NCBI GenBank assembly: GCA_019637585.1
Contig: JAHBVL010000013.1
Coordinates: forward strand, 3,403 to 67,402
DNA length: 64,000 nucleotides
Direction of reading: 5' to 3'
Source of the DNA: Thermomicrobiales bacterium
GTDB taxonomy: Bacteria > Chloroflexota > Chloroflexia > Thermomicrobiales > UBA6265
Numbering within the stretch: position 1 is the stretch's first letter; each line of letters opens with the position of its first letter. The notes under the pieces were generated by a model. It was given only the letters and a program-made list of their open reading frames with translations, searched no databases and was not told where the DNA came from. The position numbers were made by a program, and so were the translations under genes. This document shows, one piece after another, positions 1 to 8,048 of this stretch.

Positions 1-468
1 CTGGATCGCGCGGTCACGCTGTCGGAATTGCTCGAAGTGCGGGCGTTCGGCGGATCGGCTGCGCAGCGGGTCCCGGCAACAAGGCGATGGGTGCTGCCAG
101 CAGCGGTGACGGCCCTCCTCGTTGCCGCCTATCTCTTTCTCACGGCGTCAACGATGCAAGCCGCTCTGGTCGGAGCCGTGGGCATGGCCATGCTGGTCTG
201 GACCGTATTCGCAGACCGCTCCACGTCATCCGGACGAACTCGATATCAACGCCTAACCTGGACCAGGAGCGATTCGGTTGTCGCATCGGCCAGTGCCGTC
301 GCGATCGCGGTGATTGCCTGGACGCTGGCCACCCATCCTGATGCGTTGCGCTATGAACCCTATCCAGATCTGACCTGGCCAGCGGCCCGGATTCCGCTCG
401 TCGCGGGTTTGTGTCTGGTGGCGTCTCCGGCGATCGTCACGCTCTATGGAGAAGGCGATCATGCCTGA
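1..468 (+). CDS. ECF transporter transmembrane (T) component, C-terminal part
   Basis: The frame is open from base 1 with no start, so the gene runs off the left edge. It begins with the ELLEVRAFGG stretch, which resembles the (E)ARGFGG-type coupling motif of EcfT/CbiQ/YkoC proteins. About four hydrophobic segments follow (near window residues 30-50, 52-70, 95-112 and 124-140). The stop overlaps the start of the next gene, a fused double ABC ATPase, as expected for an energy-coupling-factor module. In the family the T subunit joins the ATPases to a substrate-binding S subunit. The S subunit must lie to the left of the window, so the vitamin or metal transported cannot be told. Identification rests on the short motif, the topology and the neighbour. 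Confidence 0.7.
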   Translation: MDRAVTLSELLEVRAFGGSAAQRVPATRRWVLPAAVTALLVAAYLFLTASTMQAALVGAVGMAMLVWTVFADRSTSSGRTRYQRLTWTRSDSVVASASAVAIAVIAWTLATHPDALRYEPYPDLTWPAARIPLVAGLCLVASPAIVTLYGEGDHA

Positions 469-2116
469 CCTGAAACGGGGCGCGGCGCTCATCGACCGGG
501 TGCGGTATGCCTATCCATCGGCCACCGACGCCGCGATCGAGATGCTCTCCTGGTCGATCGAGGAAGGGACGTTCACGGTCGTCACCGGAGCCTCGGGAGC
601 GGGGAAATCGACGCAGCTTCGCTTGCTCAACGGGCTGGTGCCCCATTTTTCGGGGGGCCGCTTCGCCGGACAGGTTTCGGTAGGGGGGCGGGACACCCGA
701 TTCGTGCCGACGCGAGATCTCAGCCGGCAGGTTGGGTTTCTGTTTCAGGAACCGGACGGACTCTCCATCGGCGGTCGTGTCGTCGATGAAATCGCGTTCG
801 GTATGGAGCAGATCGGTGTGCCGGTCGTGGAGATGCGCCGCGCCGTCGAAGAAGCGATGACCCTGCTCGGCGTGGAGCATCTGCGATCGCGAGATATCGC
901 GACCCTCTCCGGCGGCGAACGGCAGCGCGTGGCGATTGCGGCGGCCATGTCCATGAAACCGGCCATGCTGGTGCTCGATGAACCGACCAGCCAGCTCGAT
1001 CCGGCCGGCGCTGATGATCTGGTCCAGGCTATCCAACAGCTCAACGAAGAACAGGGCGTGACGGTCGTTCTCGCCGAACACCGCCTGGAGCGAGTGCTCC
1101 CTCATGCCGATGAGCTCCGGGTTCTCGTGGCGGGAGGACCGTCGATCGACGGCGACCCCCGAAGCGTGCTGGCCGGTGCGGGCGCCGCATTCGCCCCGTC
1201 GCTGTTCAGGGCCGGACAGTTTCTTGGCTGGGATCCTCCGCCGGTGTCGGTCAAGGAAGGGCGGTTGCTTCGGGCAGGATCGCGGCTTCCGGCCGATCTG
1301 CGCGCTGGCGAGGAGACATCCCCGCCTGGATCGGTCGTGGTGAGCGTGGCTGGCGTCGATCTGGCGCACGAACACCGGCCGGTCCTGAAGGGTGTGGAAA
1401 TGGCCCTTCGTCAGGGAGAGATCGTCGCCCTGATGGGACCAAATGGGTCCGGGAAGACAACGCTGTTACGCAGCCTGGTCGGGTTGCACCGAGTGTCCGG
1501 CGGGTCCATTGCAGTCCTCGATCGGCGAATCGACGACTTCGACAAGCAGGAGATCGGCCGCACGATCGGCTACCTGCCTCAGCGAGCCAGATCGGTGCTC
1601 TTCTGCGAATCGGTCCAGGAGGAGATCGATTTCTCGCTTCGCCACCGGCATGCTTCCCGCTCGCGATTGACGGACTTGCTGGAAGAGTTCGATCTGATCC
1701 ATGTCGCAAACCGGCATCCCCTCGATCTGAGCATCGGGGAACAGGAGCGGCTGGCGCTGGCCGCCACACTGGCTGGTGATCCGCCGGTTCTCCTGCTCGA
1801 TGAGCCGACACGGGGGCTGGATCGGGCGCGTAAAGAGCGACTCGCAGCTTCGTTGCGACGGCGAGCGGCGAGTGGGCAGGTTGTGGTGGAGGCGACCCAC
1901 GACGTGGAGTTCGCCGCAGAAACCGCCAGCCGAGTGCTCCTCCTGGGAGGAGGGGAGATCATCGCGGATGGAAGCCCCCGTACGATCTTCGACGGCTCGA
2001 TGGTCTATGGCACGCAAATCAACAAAGTATTCGGCCATGGAATGTTGATATTCGGCGATGTGCAAGCTGCCGTGCGTGCTCCAGAATTCGGTGATACTTC
2101 CGGGGTGCCGGAATAA
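461..2116 (+). CDS. Energy-coupling factor ATPase, two fused ABC domains (EcfA/YkoD-like)
   Basis: Drives ECF-type uptake by hydrolysing ATP at the inner face of the membrane. Domain 1 has Walker A GASGAGKST (about residues 43-51), signature LSGGERQ (about 149) and Walker B LVLDEPTSQLD, with an H-loop histidine in AEHRLE. Domain 2 has Walker A GPNGSGKTT (about 326), Walker B LLLDEPTRGLD and H-loop ATHD. Its signature is LSIGEQE instead of LSGGQ, so the site using that loop may be weak. The ATG at 461 is preferred over the in-frame ATG at 446: GGAGAAGG lies about six bases before it and it overlaps the stop of the T-component gene by eight bases. The fused layout resembles YkoD of thiamine-precursor transporters, but the substrate is not shown. 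Confidence 0.88.
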   Translation: MPDLKRGAALIDRVRYAYPSATDAAIEMLSWSIEEGTFTVVTGASGAGKSTQLRLLNGLVPHFSGGRFAGQVSVGGRDTRFVPTRDLSRQVGFLFQEPDGLSIGGRVVDEIAFGMEQIGVPVVEMRRAVEEAMTLLGVEHLRSRDIATLSGGERQRVAIAAAMSMKPAMLVLDEPTSQLDPAGADDLVQAIQQLNEEQGVTVVLAEHRLERVLPHADELRVLVAGGPSIDGDPRSVLAGAGAAFAPSLFRAGQFLGWDPPPVSVKEGRLLRAGSRLPADLRAGEETSPPGSVVVSVAGVDLAHEHRPVLKGVEMALRQGEIVALMGPNGSGKTTLLRSLVGLHRVSGGSIAVLDRRIDDFDKQEIGRTIGYLPQRARSVLFCESVQEEIDFSLRHRHASRSRLTDLLEEFDLIHVANRHPLDLSIGEQERLALAATLAGDPPVLLLDEPTRGLDRARKERLAASLRRRAASGQVVVEATHDVEFAAETASRVLLLGGGEIIADGSPRTIFDGSMVYGTQINKVFGHGMLIFGDVQAAVRAPEFGDTSGVPE

Positions 2117-2145
2117 GCTGGCTACGGTGCTGAGTGGTGGGGAAA

Positions 2146-2796
2146 ATGACAGATTCTTCGATAGCGGCAATGCGAATCGATTACACCAAAGACGAGCTCG
2201 ACGAGCGAGTGGTCGACCCCAACCCGTTCGCCCAGTTTTCCCTCTGGTTCGATCAGGCGCGGGCCAGCGCCAGCGGTATCGAAGTCAACGCCATGATCGT
2301 GTCTACTGTTTCTCCCGATGGCCAGCCATCCTCACGCGCCGTGCTCCTGAAGGGGTTCGACGAGACGGGACTGACCTTCTACACCAGCTATCTCAGCGCC
2401 AAGGGCGTCGATATCGCGGGCAACCCGAAAGGGTCAGCTCTCTTTTACTGGCCATCGATGGAGCGTCAGGTGCGCATTTCGGGTGAGCTGGAAAGAGTCA
2501 GCCGGGAGGAATCGGCCGCCTATTTCCAGACCCGGCCACGAGGTAGCCAGATCGCGGCTCACCTGGGCACGCAGAGTCAGGTGGTCGACGGCCGGGAATC
2601 GCTGGTCGCGCGCTATGCCGCGCTGGAGCAGCAGTTTGGTGACGATGTCATCGACGCGCCGGACTATTGGGGCGGCTACCGTCTCGTTCCGGCGTCGTTC
2701 GAATTCTGGCAGGGCCGGTCGAATCGCTTGCACGATCGCGTCCGCTACCGCCTCGAACCGCCGAACGGCTGGATCATCGAGCGACTGGGCCCCTGA
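2146..2796 (+). CDS. pdxH: Pyridoxamine/pyridoxine 5'-phosphate oxidase
   Basis: FMN enzyme that oxidises pyridoxamine- or pyridoxine-5'-phosphate to pyridoxal phosphate, the last step of B6 synthesis and salvage. The 216-residue protein matches the family along its whole length: DPNPFAQFSLWFDQA, SSRAVLLKGFDETG, FYWPSMERQVRISG, SQIAAHLGTQSQ, and the C-terminal EFWQGRSNRLHDR ending in a conserved RLGP-like tail. The ATG at 2146 is chosen because GGTGGGGA lies just before it; two GTG codons at 2134 and 2137 could add four residues. It starts 29 bases after the ECF ATPase and is probably read with it, or from a promoter around 2090-2120. A functional link to the ECF module is possible but not shown. 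Confidence 0.95.
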   Translation: MTDSSIAAMRIDYTKDELDERVVDPNPFAQFSLWFDQARASASGIEVNAMIVSTVSPDGQPSSRAVLLKGFDETGLTFYTSYLSAKGVDIAGNPKGSALFYWPSMERQVRISGELERVSREESAAYFQTRPRGSQIAAHLGTQSQVVDGRESLVARYAALEQQFGDDVIDAPDYWGGYRLVPASFEFWQGRSNRLHDRVRYRLEPPNGWIIERLGP

Positions 2797-2999
2797 GGTC
2801 CCGGCGGGAACCAGCGCCGCCAGTCGTGCGTTCAAGGTCCAGAGGGCGCGTCTCAGCGCAGCTCACCGAGTACACTTGGAGCATTGCGGAATGCGAAGGC
2901 ACGTATTCCCGTCCATCCCGTCTTTTCCAGTGACCATATCTCCGGAGATCATCTGCGAATTCCGGTATGTTTGTCACCTCACCGATATGAGTACGCCCA

Positions 3000-5609
3000 A
3001 TGACGACACCAAACCCCGAAGCTGAAGAGGTCGCCGTCGACGCTCAGCAATCTCCCGAAAAGCCCCGCCGGGGGCGCCGCAAGAACGAGCGGACACCCCG
3101 GAGCCGGTCGATCTCGCTGCCGGTGCTGATCGTCGATGAAACGATCCTTCTGCCGCACATGTCGATTCCGTTTCCCATCGAGGATGAAGAAGCGTCGATG
3201 GTGATCGACCGGGGGTTGCGCACGCCATTGCGGCAGATCCTCGTGCTGACCGAGCGGATTGTGTCGGTTCCGGCGGGTGAAGCTCCAGAAGGAGATTCCT
3301 TCACCTTGATCCCGTCCGACCTTCGCCAGGAGCAGTCCGCCCCCATCACCAGCGTCGATGGTGACGAACCGGGGGGGTGGGTGCCGGATGGTTCGGACGT
3401 GCGGCAGGAGTACGAGCTCTGCCCGGTCGGGATCATTGCCGAGGTCGGCCAGCGCATCACCCGTCCGGGTGGCGCTTCCCACGTCATCCTGCAGGGCATC
3501 AACCGGGGCATCGTCCAGGAGATCGTCCAGTACGACCCCTATCTGGTGGCGCGGGTGACCCGCCACACCGATCCCCCAGCCGATCCCGAGACCGCTGAGG
3601 CGTCGATGCTGGCGGTGCTCGAACAGATCGAGAACTACGTCAATCTGCTGCCAAACGTCCCTGAAGAAGTGCTGGCCATGATGAGAGCGGTCGACGAACC
3701 AGGCTGGCTGGCCGACCTGATCGCGTTCTCGCCCGAGTTCACGCCGGAGCAGCGCCAGGAGCTGCTGGAGGTTCTCGATCCAATCGACAGGTTGCGCCGT
3801 TTGTCGGTGCTCATTCAGCTGCGCCTGGATGTGCTGAACCTGCGCCAGCAGATCGCCATCGAAGCCCAGGCGGGTATGGACCGTCAGCAGCGCGAGTACT
3901 ACCTCCGCGAGCAGATGCGGGCCATCCAGAAGGAGCTGGGGGAAGGAAGCGCCGAGGAAACGCTTGCCGGAGAGATTCGCCAGAAGATCGAAGAGTCGGG
4001 TATGCCGGACGAGGTCAAAGCCAAGGCGATGATCCAGGCCGAGCGGCTCGAGCAGCAGCACCCGTTTTCGCCGGAGATCGGTGTGATCCGGACCTACCTC
4101 GAGTGGCTGACCGACCTGCCGTGGGGCATCGAAACAGACGACCGGCTCGACCTCAATGAAGCGTCATCGATCCTCGAAGCCGATCACTACGGGCTGGAGA
4201 AGGTCAAGGACCGGATCGTCGAGCACATCGCGGTGCGAAAGCTGGCTGGTTCGAAGCAGAAAACGCCGATCATCTGTTTCGTCGGCCCTCCGGGCGTCGG
4301 CAAGACGAGTCTGGGCCGCTCGATCGCCCGGGCAATTGGCCGCAACTACGTGCGGATGTCGCTGGGCGGCGTTCGGGACGAAGCGGAGATTCGCGGTCAT
4401 CGCCGGACCTACGTTGGCGCGATGCCGGGCCGGGTGATCAAGGCGTTGAAGGATGCCAAGAGCATCAATCCCGTGATCGTGCTGGACGAGATCGACAAAG
4501 TCGGGTCGGACGCGTTCCGTGGCGATCCTGCCGCGGCGTTGCTCGAGGTGCTCGATCCCGAGCAGAACGGCACCTTCTCCGACCACTATCTGGAAGTGCC
4601 TTTCGATCTCTCGAAGGTGATCTTCATCACCACCGCCAACCAGCTGGAACCGATTCCGCCGGCATTGCGCGACCGCATGGAAATCATCGAGGTGCCGGGC
4701 TACACCGAAGTGGAGAAAATGGAGATCGCCCGGCGGTTTCTGCTGCCGAAAGCGCTCGAATCGCATGGTATCGACGCGGCGCAGCTGGAGATCACCGACG
4801 ACGCGCTCAAGCGGGTCATCCGCGAGTACACCAGCGAATCGGGAGTCCGCAATCTGGAGCGGGAAATCGGTTCGCTTTGCCGGAAAGCCGCCCGCAAGTT
4901 CGCCGGGGACGCGCCGCCGGAGTCGATTCATGTCGATGCCAGCGATCTCCCCGTTCTGCTTGGCGTACCTCGCTACGAATTCGGTCTTGCCGAAGAGCAG
5001 GACGAGGTCGGTGTGGCCACTGGGGCAGCGGTGACCAGCGCCGGTGGCGACCTCCTTTCCATCGAAGTGACGATCATGGAAGGCAAGGGGGAGCTGGTGC
5101 TCACCGGTCAGCTCGGCGATGTCATGCAGGAGTCGGCCCGCGCGGCGATCAGCTATGCCCGCAGTCACGCCCAGGAATTCGACATCGAAGCTGGATTTTT
5201 CGACAAGCACAACATCCACGTCCACATCCCAGCCGGAGCGATTCCCAAGGATGGTCCGTCGGCTGGTATCACGATCGCCACCGCATTGATTTCGGCCCTC
5301 ACCGATCGCCCGGTGCTCCGTGATGTGGCCATGACCGGGGAAATCACCTTGAGAGGGAAAGTGCTCCCCATCGGTGGATTGCGGGAGAAGACACTGGCCG
5401 CGCATCGGGGTGGCATCAAGACCTTTGTCCTGCCGCGGCGCAATGCCAAGGACATGGCCGAGCTGCCGGATGTCGTGACCAGCGACCTGCGCTTGATCCA
5501 GGTCGGTACGATCGACGAGGTGCTCGACGCCGCGCTCAAGCCGAAGAAGAAATCGGCTCGCCCCACGCCTCGCCCACCGGCTGGCCACCTGGCGCCCGCC
5601 ACGGCATAG
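3000..5609 (+). CDS. lon: ATP-dependent Lon protease
   Basis: Cytoplasmic AAA+ serine protease that degrades misfolded and regulatory proteins. The order is an N-terminal substrate domain (from about residue 38), a coiled-coil region (about 240-330), an AAA+ domain with Walker [10 protein letters not shown] (about 428-436) and Walker [11 protein letters not shown], then a protease domain with catalytic Ser754 in KDGPSAG and Lys797 in GLREKT. At 869 residues it is longer than E. coli Lon (784). Most of the excess is a basic leader (residues 20-36, [14 protein letters not shown]) and an acidic insertion at about 87-138 in the N-domain. No Shine-Dalgarno sequence precedes the ATG at 3000, so the message may be leaderless. 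It is flanked by pdxH and a convergent protease gene. Confidence 0.97.
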   Translation: MTTPNPEAEEVAVDAQQSPEKPRRGRRKNERTPRSRSISLPVLIVDETILLPHMSIPFPIEDEEASMVIDRGLRTPLRQILVLTERIVSVPAGEAPEGDSFTLIPSDLRQEQSAPITSVDGDEPGGWVPDGSDVRQEYELCPVGIIAEVGQRITRPGGASHVILQGINRGIVQEIVQYDPYLVARVTRHTDPPADPETAEASMLAVLEQIENYVNLLPNVPEEVLAMMRAVDEPGWLADLIAFSPEFTPEQRQELLEVLDPIDRLRRLSVLIQLRLDVLNLRQQIAIEAQAGMDRQQREYYLREQMRAIQKELGEGSAEETLAGEIRQKIEESGMPDEVKAKAMIQAERLEQQHPFSPEIGVIRTYLEWLTDLPWGIETDDRLDLNEASSILEADHYGLEKVKDRIVEHIAVRKLAGSKQKTPIICFVGPPGVGKTSLGRSIARAIGRNYVRMSLGGVRDEAEIRGHRRTYVGAMPGRVIKALKDAKSINPVIVLDEIDKVGSDAFRGDPAAALLEVLDPEQNGTFSDHYLEVPFDLSKVIFITTANQLEPIPPALRDRMEIIEVPGYTEVEKMEIARRFLLPKALESHGIDAAQLEITDDALKRVIREYTSESGVRNLEREIGSLCRKAARKFAGDAPPESIHVDASDLPVLLGVPRYEFGLAEEQDEVGVATGAAVTSAGGDLLSIEVTIMEGKGELVLTGQLGDVMQESARAAISYARSHAQEFDIEAGFFDKHNIHVHIPAGAIPKDGPSAGITIATALISALTDRPVLRDVAMTGEITLRGKVLPIGGLREKTLAAHRGGIKTFVLPRRNAKDMAELPDVVTSDLRLIQVGTIDEVLDAALKPKKKSARPTPRPPAGHLAPATA

Positions 5610-5610
5610 C

Positions 5611-5630
5611 AGCCCCGTTTCACCGGGGCT
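5611..5630. terminator. Hairpin between convergent lon and M50 genes
   Basis: AGCCCCG (5611-5617), six-base loop, CGGGGCT (5624-5630). The seven-base-pair stem lies one base after the lon stop and touches the stop codon of the opposing gene. There is no T-run on either side, so it is at best a weak bidirectional terminator or an mRNA end-protecting hairpin. Confidence 0.5.
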
Positions 5631-6667
5631 CAGGAATGGACGAGACGGGCTTCCCGTTCGATCTGCTCCATGGTGACCCGCAAGGCGAGGGTCAACTCGT
5701 CCTCGCTGGGGATGCCGGTCCATGATTGCCGGAAGGTGAGTGGCAACGTCGCTGCGCCACCGCGCGGGGCTGGGCCGCCGGCCAGGGTCAAGCCGTTCGC
5801 GTCTGTGGTCTGAATCACGGCGGTGCGCCGTTCAGCAGACGCTCCCCACTGCAGGATCAGTGAGACGCCGGAGGGTGTCCGGGAAAATCGTCCCGCGACC
5901 GGCTCCGGCCATCCCGACGAAACCCGGGCGGCTGCGTTGTTCATCCGTTGCTCGACGGGCGTCATCTGTGCTGCGGCCGTCTGGCCCGCCCGGCTCGAAC
6001 CAGCTCCCCAACTGAAGAGACCCCGGTCTTCCGGGTTGCGCACCGCTGTTCGCGCGGCCAGCCTCGCTCTGGTGCGGGGGTTGCGGAGCAGCCAGTAGCT
6101 GAGCGCGATGCCGCCAAACTGAACCGCGACGATGATCCCCGTCAGCCACGGTACGCCGCCGTCGTACATCTGCGACCAATCGCCGCTCATCCCTGTCGCC
6201 AGATCGAGCAGTGGGTAGAAGACCAGCGCATTGAGCCCCGAGATCGCCGAGAACTGGAGCAGGAGCTCGTTCCAGGCCGGTTTGAGCGGGGGCGTTTTCA
6301 GCATGACGATCGCCATCGCGATCACGATGAGCAGGATGTTGACGAACGTGCCGGCGAATGCCACGAGCATCTGCTGGACATCGCTGAAGCCTCGCGGGTC
6401 GTAGGAGACGAACCCCGCGAAAAAATAGAACCCGAAATCGACCACTTCGCCGCCGAATGACCAGATGGCGATGGCATGGCCAAGCTCGTGCAGCATCACG
6501 GAAACCGGCAGCAGGAAGAAGAAGGCTGCCTGCGTCAGCAACGCCCGGTCCTGGTGCGTCAGGTTGTTGTCGAAGACCTCTTTGCGTTTCGGCCAGAACT
6601 GCACGGCAAAGCGAACGCCGAGAGCGGCATAGAAGAGGCTGATCAGCCCAAATCCACCGAGTGGCAC
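5630..6667 (-). CDS. M50-type (site-2-protease-like) membrane zinc metallopeptidase
   Basis: Polytopic membrane protein with the zinc motif HELGH at residues 60-64, placed in a hydrophobic segment as in M50 peptidases. The second M50 motif, normally NxxPxxxxDG, appears as N146-ALVFYPLL-D155, so the third metal ligand Asp seems present but the following Gly-Gly is changed. At least five hydrophobic segments span residues 1-210. A soluble, weakly conserved tail follows to 345. Family members cleave transmembrane proteins such as anti-sigma factors or signal peptides; this one's substrate is unknown. The anti-sigma factor at 12.3-13.2 kb is a conceivable local target, by inference only. It lies ten bases after the MFS gene and is probably co-transcribed. 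Confidence 0.75.
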   Translation of the reverse strand: MPLGGFGLISLFYAALGVRFAVQFWPKRKEVFDNNLTHQDRALLTQAAFFFLLPVSVMLHELGHAIAIWSFGGEVVDFGFYFFAGFVSYDPRGFSDVQQMLVAFAGTFVNILLIVIAMAIVMLKTPPLKPAWNELLLQFSAISGLNALVFYPLLDLATGMSGDWSQMYDGGVPWLTGIIVAVQFGGIALSYWLLRNPRTRARLAARTAVRNPEDRGLFSWGAGSSRAGQTAAAQMTPVEQRMNNAAARVSSGWPEPVAGRFSRTPSGVSLILQWGASAERRTAVIQTTDANGLTLAGGPAPRGGAATLPLTFRQSWTGIPSEDELTLALRVTMEQIEREARLVHS

Positions 6668-6676
6668 GATGTCTGA

Positions 6677-7963
6677 CTAACCTCCGATTGGCGCGGTGGC
6701 CGGTTCGATGTGGCCCAGCCGCGAAAAGATCAAGAGACAGAGCGAGACGGCGAGGATCATGCTGCCACCGAGCGCGATCGACACCGACGCGCCGAATTTT
6801 TCGGACACGAGTCCGGCCAGCGCGGCGCCGAACGGCACCGACCCGGCGAAGAGTGTCATATAGATGCTCATCACCCGGCCACGCAATTCGAGCGGCGCGG
6901 TCGACTGGACCACCGTGTTGGCCATGGCCATGGTCGAGGTCATGGCGAAGCCGATCACGATGACGATCACCAACGCCAGCGGAACCGGCACGCCGAGGTG
7001 CGCAGCCACGCCCATGACGACTTCCGAAAGCCCGAGCACCGCGGCGGTGATCAGCATCCGCCTGGGTCGCGGGCTTCTGACCTTGAAGGCGAGAAACAAC
7101 GCTCCGACCAGCGACCCGAGTCCCAGACTGGCCATCATCAACCCGAACGCTCCAGCGCCTCCGCCGAATTCGATTTTGGCCAGCAGCGGCATCCAGACAT
7201 TGAAATTGAGCGCAAAGATCCCGCCGAACGCGACCATGACCATCGTCAGCGCCACCACCGGTGTGGCCCGCACATAGGCGAACCCCTCCTTGATTTGGGA
7301 GACACCGGTCGAACTGGAGACGCGTCGCTCTCGCTTGGGGATCTCCATCAGGAAGAGACCAGCCAGCACGCCGATGTAGCTCACCGAATTGATGGCAAAA
7401 CAGATCGCCGGACCCCAGGTGGCCAGGATCAGTCCGGCCAGTGCGGGGCCGATCAGGCGGCCCATATTGAACAGGGAGGAGTTCAGCGCGATGGCGTTGG
7501 AGAGATGCTCGGGAGCCACCATATCGCCGACAAAGGCCTGGCGGGAGGGCATATCGAAGGCATTGACGATACCCAGAACGAGGGCCAGCACGTAGATGTG
7601 CCAGAGCCGGACCGCGCCGGTCCAGGTCAGCGCCGCCAGCGTGGCGGCCAGCACGCAGGAGACGGCCTGGGTGGCCAGCAGAATGCGTTGCCTGGGCACC
7701 CGGTCGGCCAGCACCCCGGCGACCAACCCGAACGCCAGCACAGGGGCAAACTGCAACACGTTCACCAGCCCCAGCTTGAGCGCCGAGCTGGTCAGGGTCA
7801 GGACCAGCCACGACTGGGCCAGCGATTGCATCCAGGTGCCGGTAACCGACACGAGCTGCCCGCCGAAAAAGAGCCGGTAGTTGCGATGCTGAAATGCTGC
7901 GAGGCCACCAGACAAGTCTGGCCGGACGCGGGGGGCGTCCACCCGGCCAAGAGGAGCTCGCAT
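6677..7963 (-). CDS. Major facilitator superfamily exporter (MFS_3/EntS-like)
   Basis: About 428 residues with some twelve hydrophobic segments. It has the family opening FQHRNYRLFFGGQLVS, the SVTGTWMQSLAQSWLVL segment, and the loop 2-3 motif GVLADRVPRQR, which matches the MFS motif A (GxLaDrxGrr). This arrangement is typical of the EntS/MFS_3 group of proton-driven exporters of siderophores or drugs. The substrate cannot be told. The frame is open up to 8065, but the ATG at 7963 (MRAPLGRVD) fits the family start and avoids overlap with the gene ending at 8049; ATG 8011 is another option. No clear Shine-Dalgarno sequence supports either. Confidence 0.85.
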   Translation of the reverse strand: MRAPLGRVDAPRVRPDLSGGLAAFQHRNYRLFFGGQLVSVTGTWMQSLAQSWLVLTLTSSALKLGLVNVLQFAPVLAFGLVAGVLADRVPRQRILLATQAVSCVLAATLAALTWTGAVRLWHIYVLALVLGIVNAFDMPSRQAFVGDMVAPEHLSNAIALNSSLFNMGRLIGPALAGLILATWGPAICFAINSVSYIGVLAGLFLMEIPKRERRVSSSTGVSQIKEGFAYVRATPVVALTMVMVAFGGIFALNFNVWMPLLAKIEFGGGAGAFGLMMASLGLGSLVGALFLAFKVRSPRPRRMLITAAVLGLSEVVMGVAAHLGVPVPLALVIVIVIGFAMTSTMAMANTVVQSTAPLELRGRVMSIYMTLFAGSVPFGAALAGLVSEKFGASVSIALGGSMILAVSLCLLIFSRLGHIEPATAPIGG

Positions 7964-8048
7964 CAGGATGGGTCCGAGCAGGTGCGACGGATCATCACCG
8001 CATTGTCGCATGCCTGACAAGCGCGCGAGAAATGCGGTTGCATCTCGG

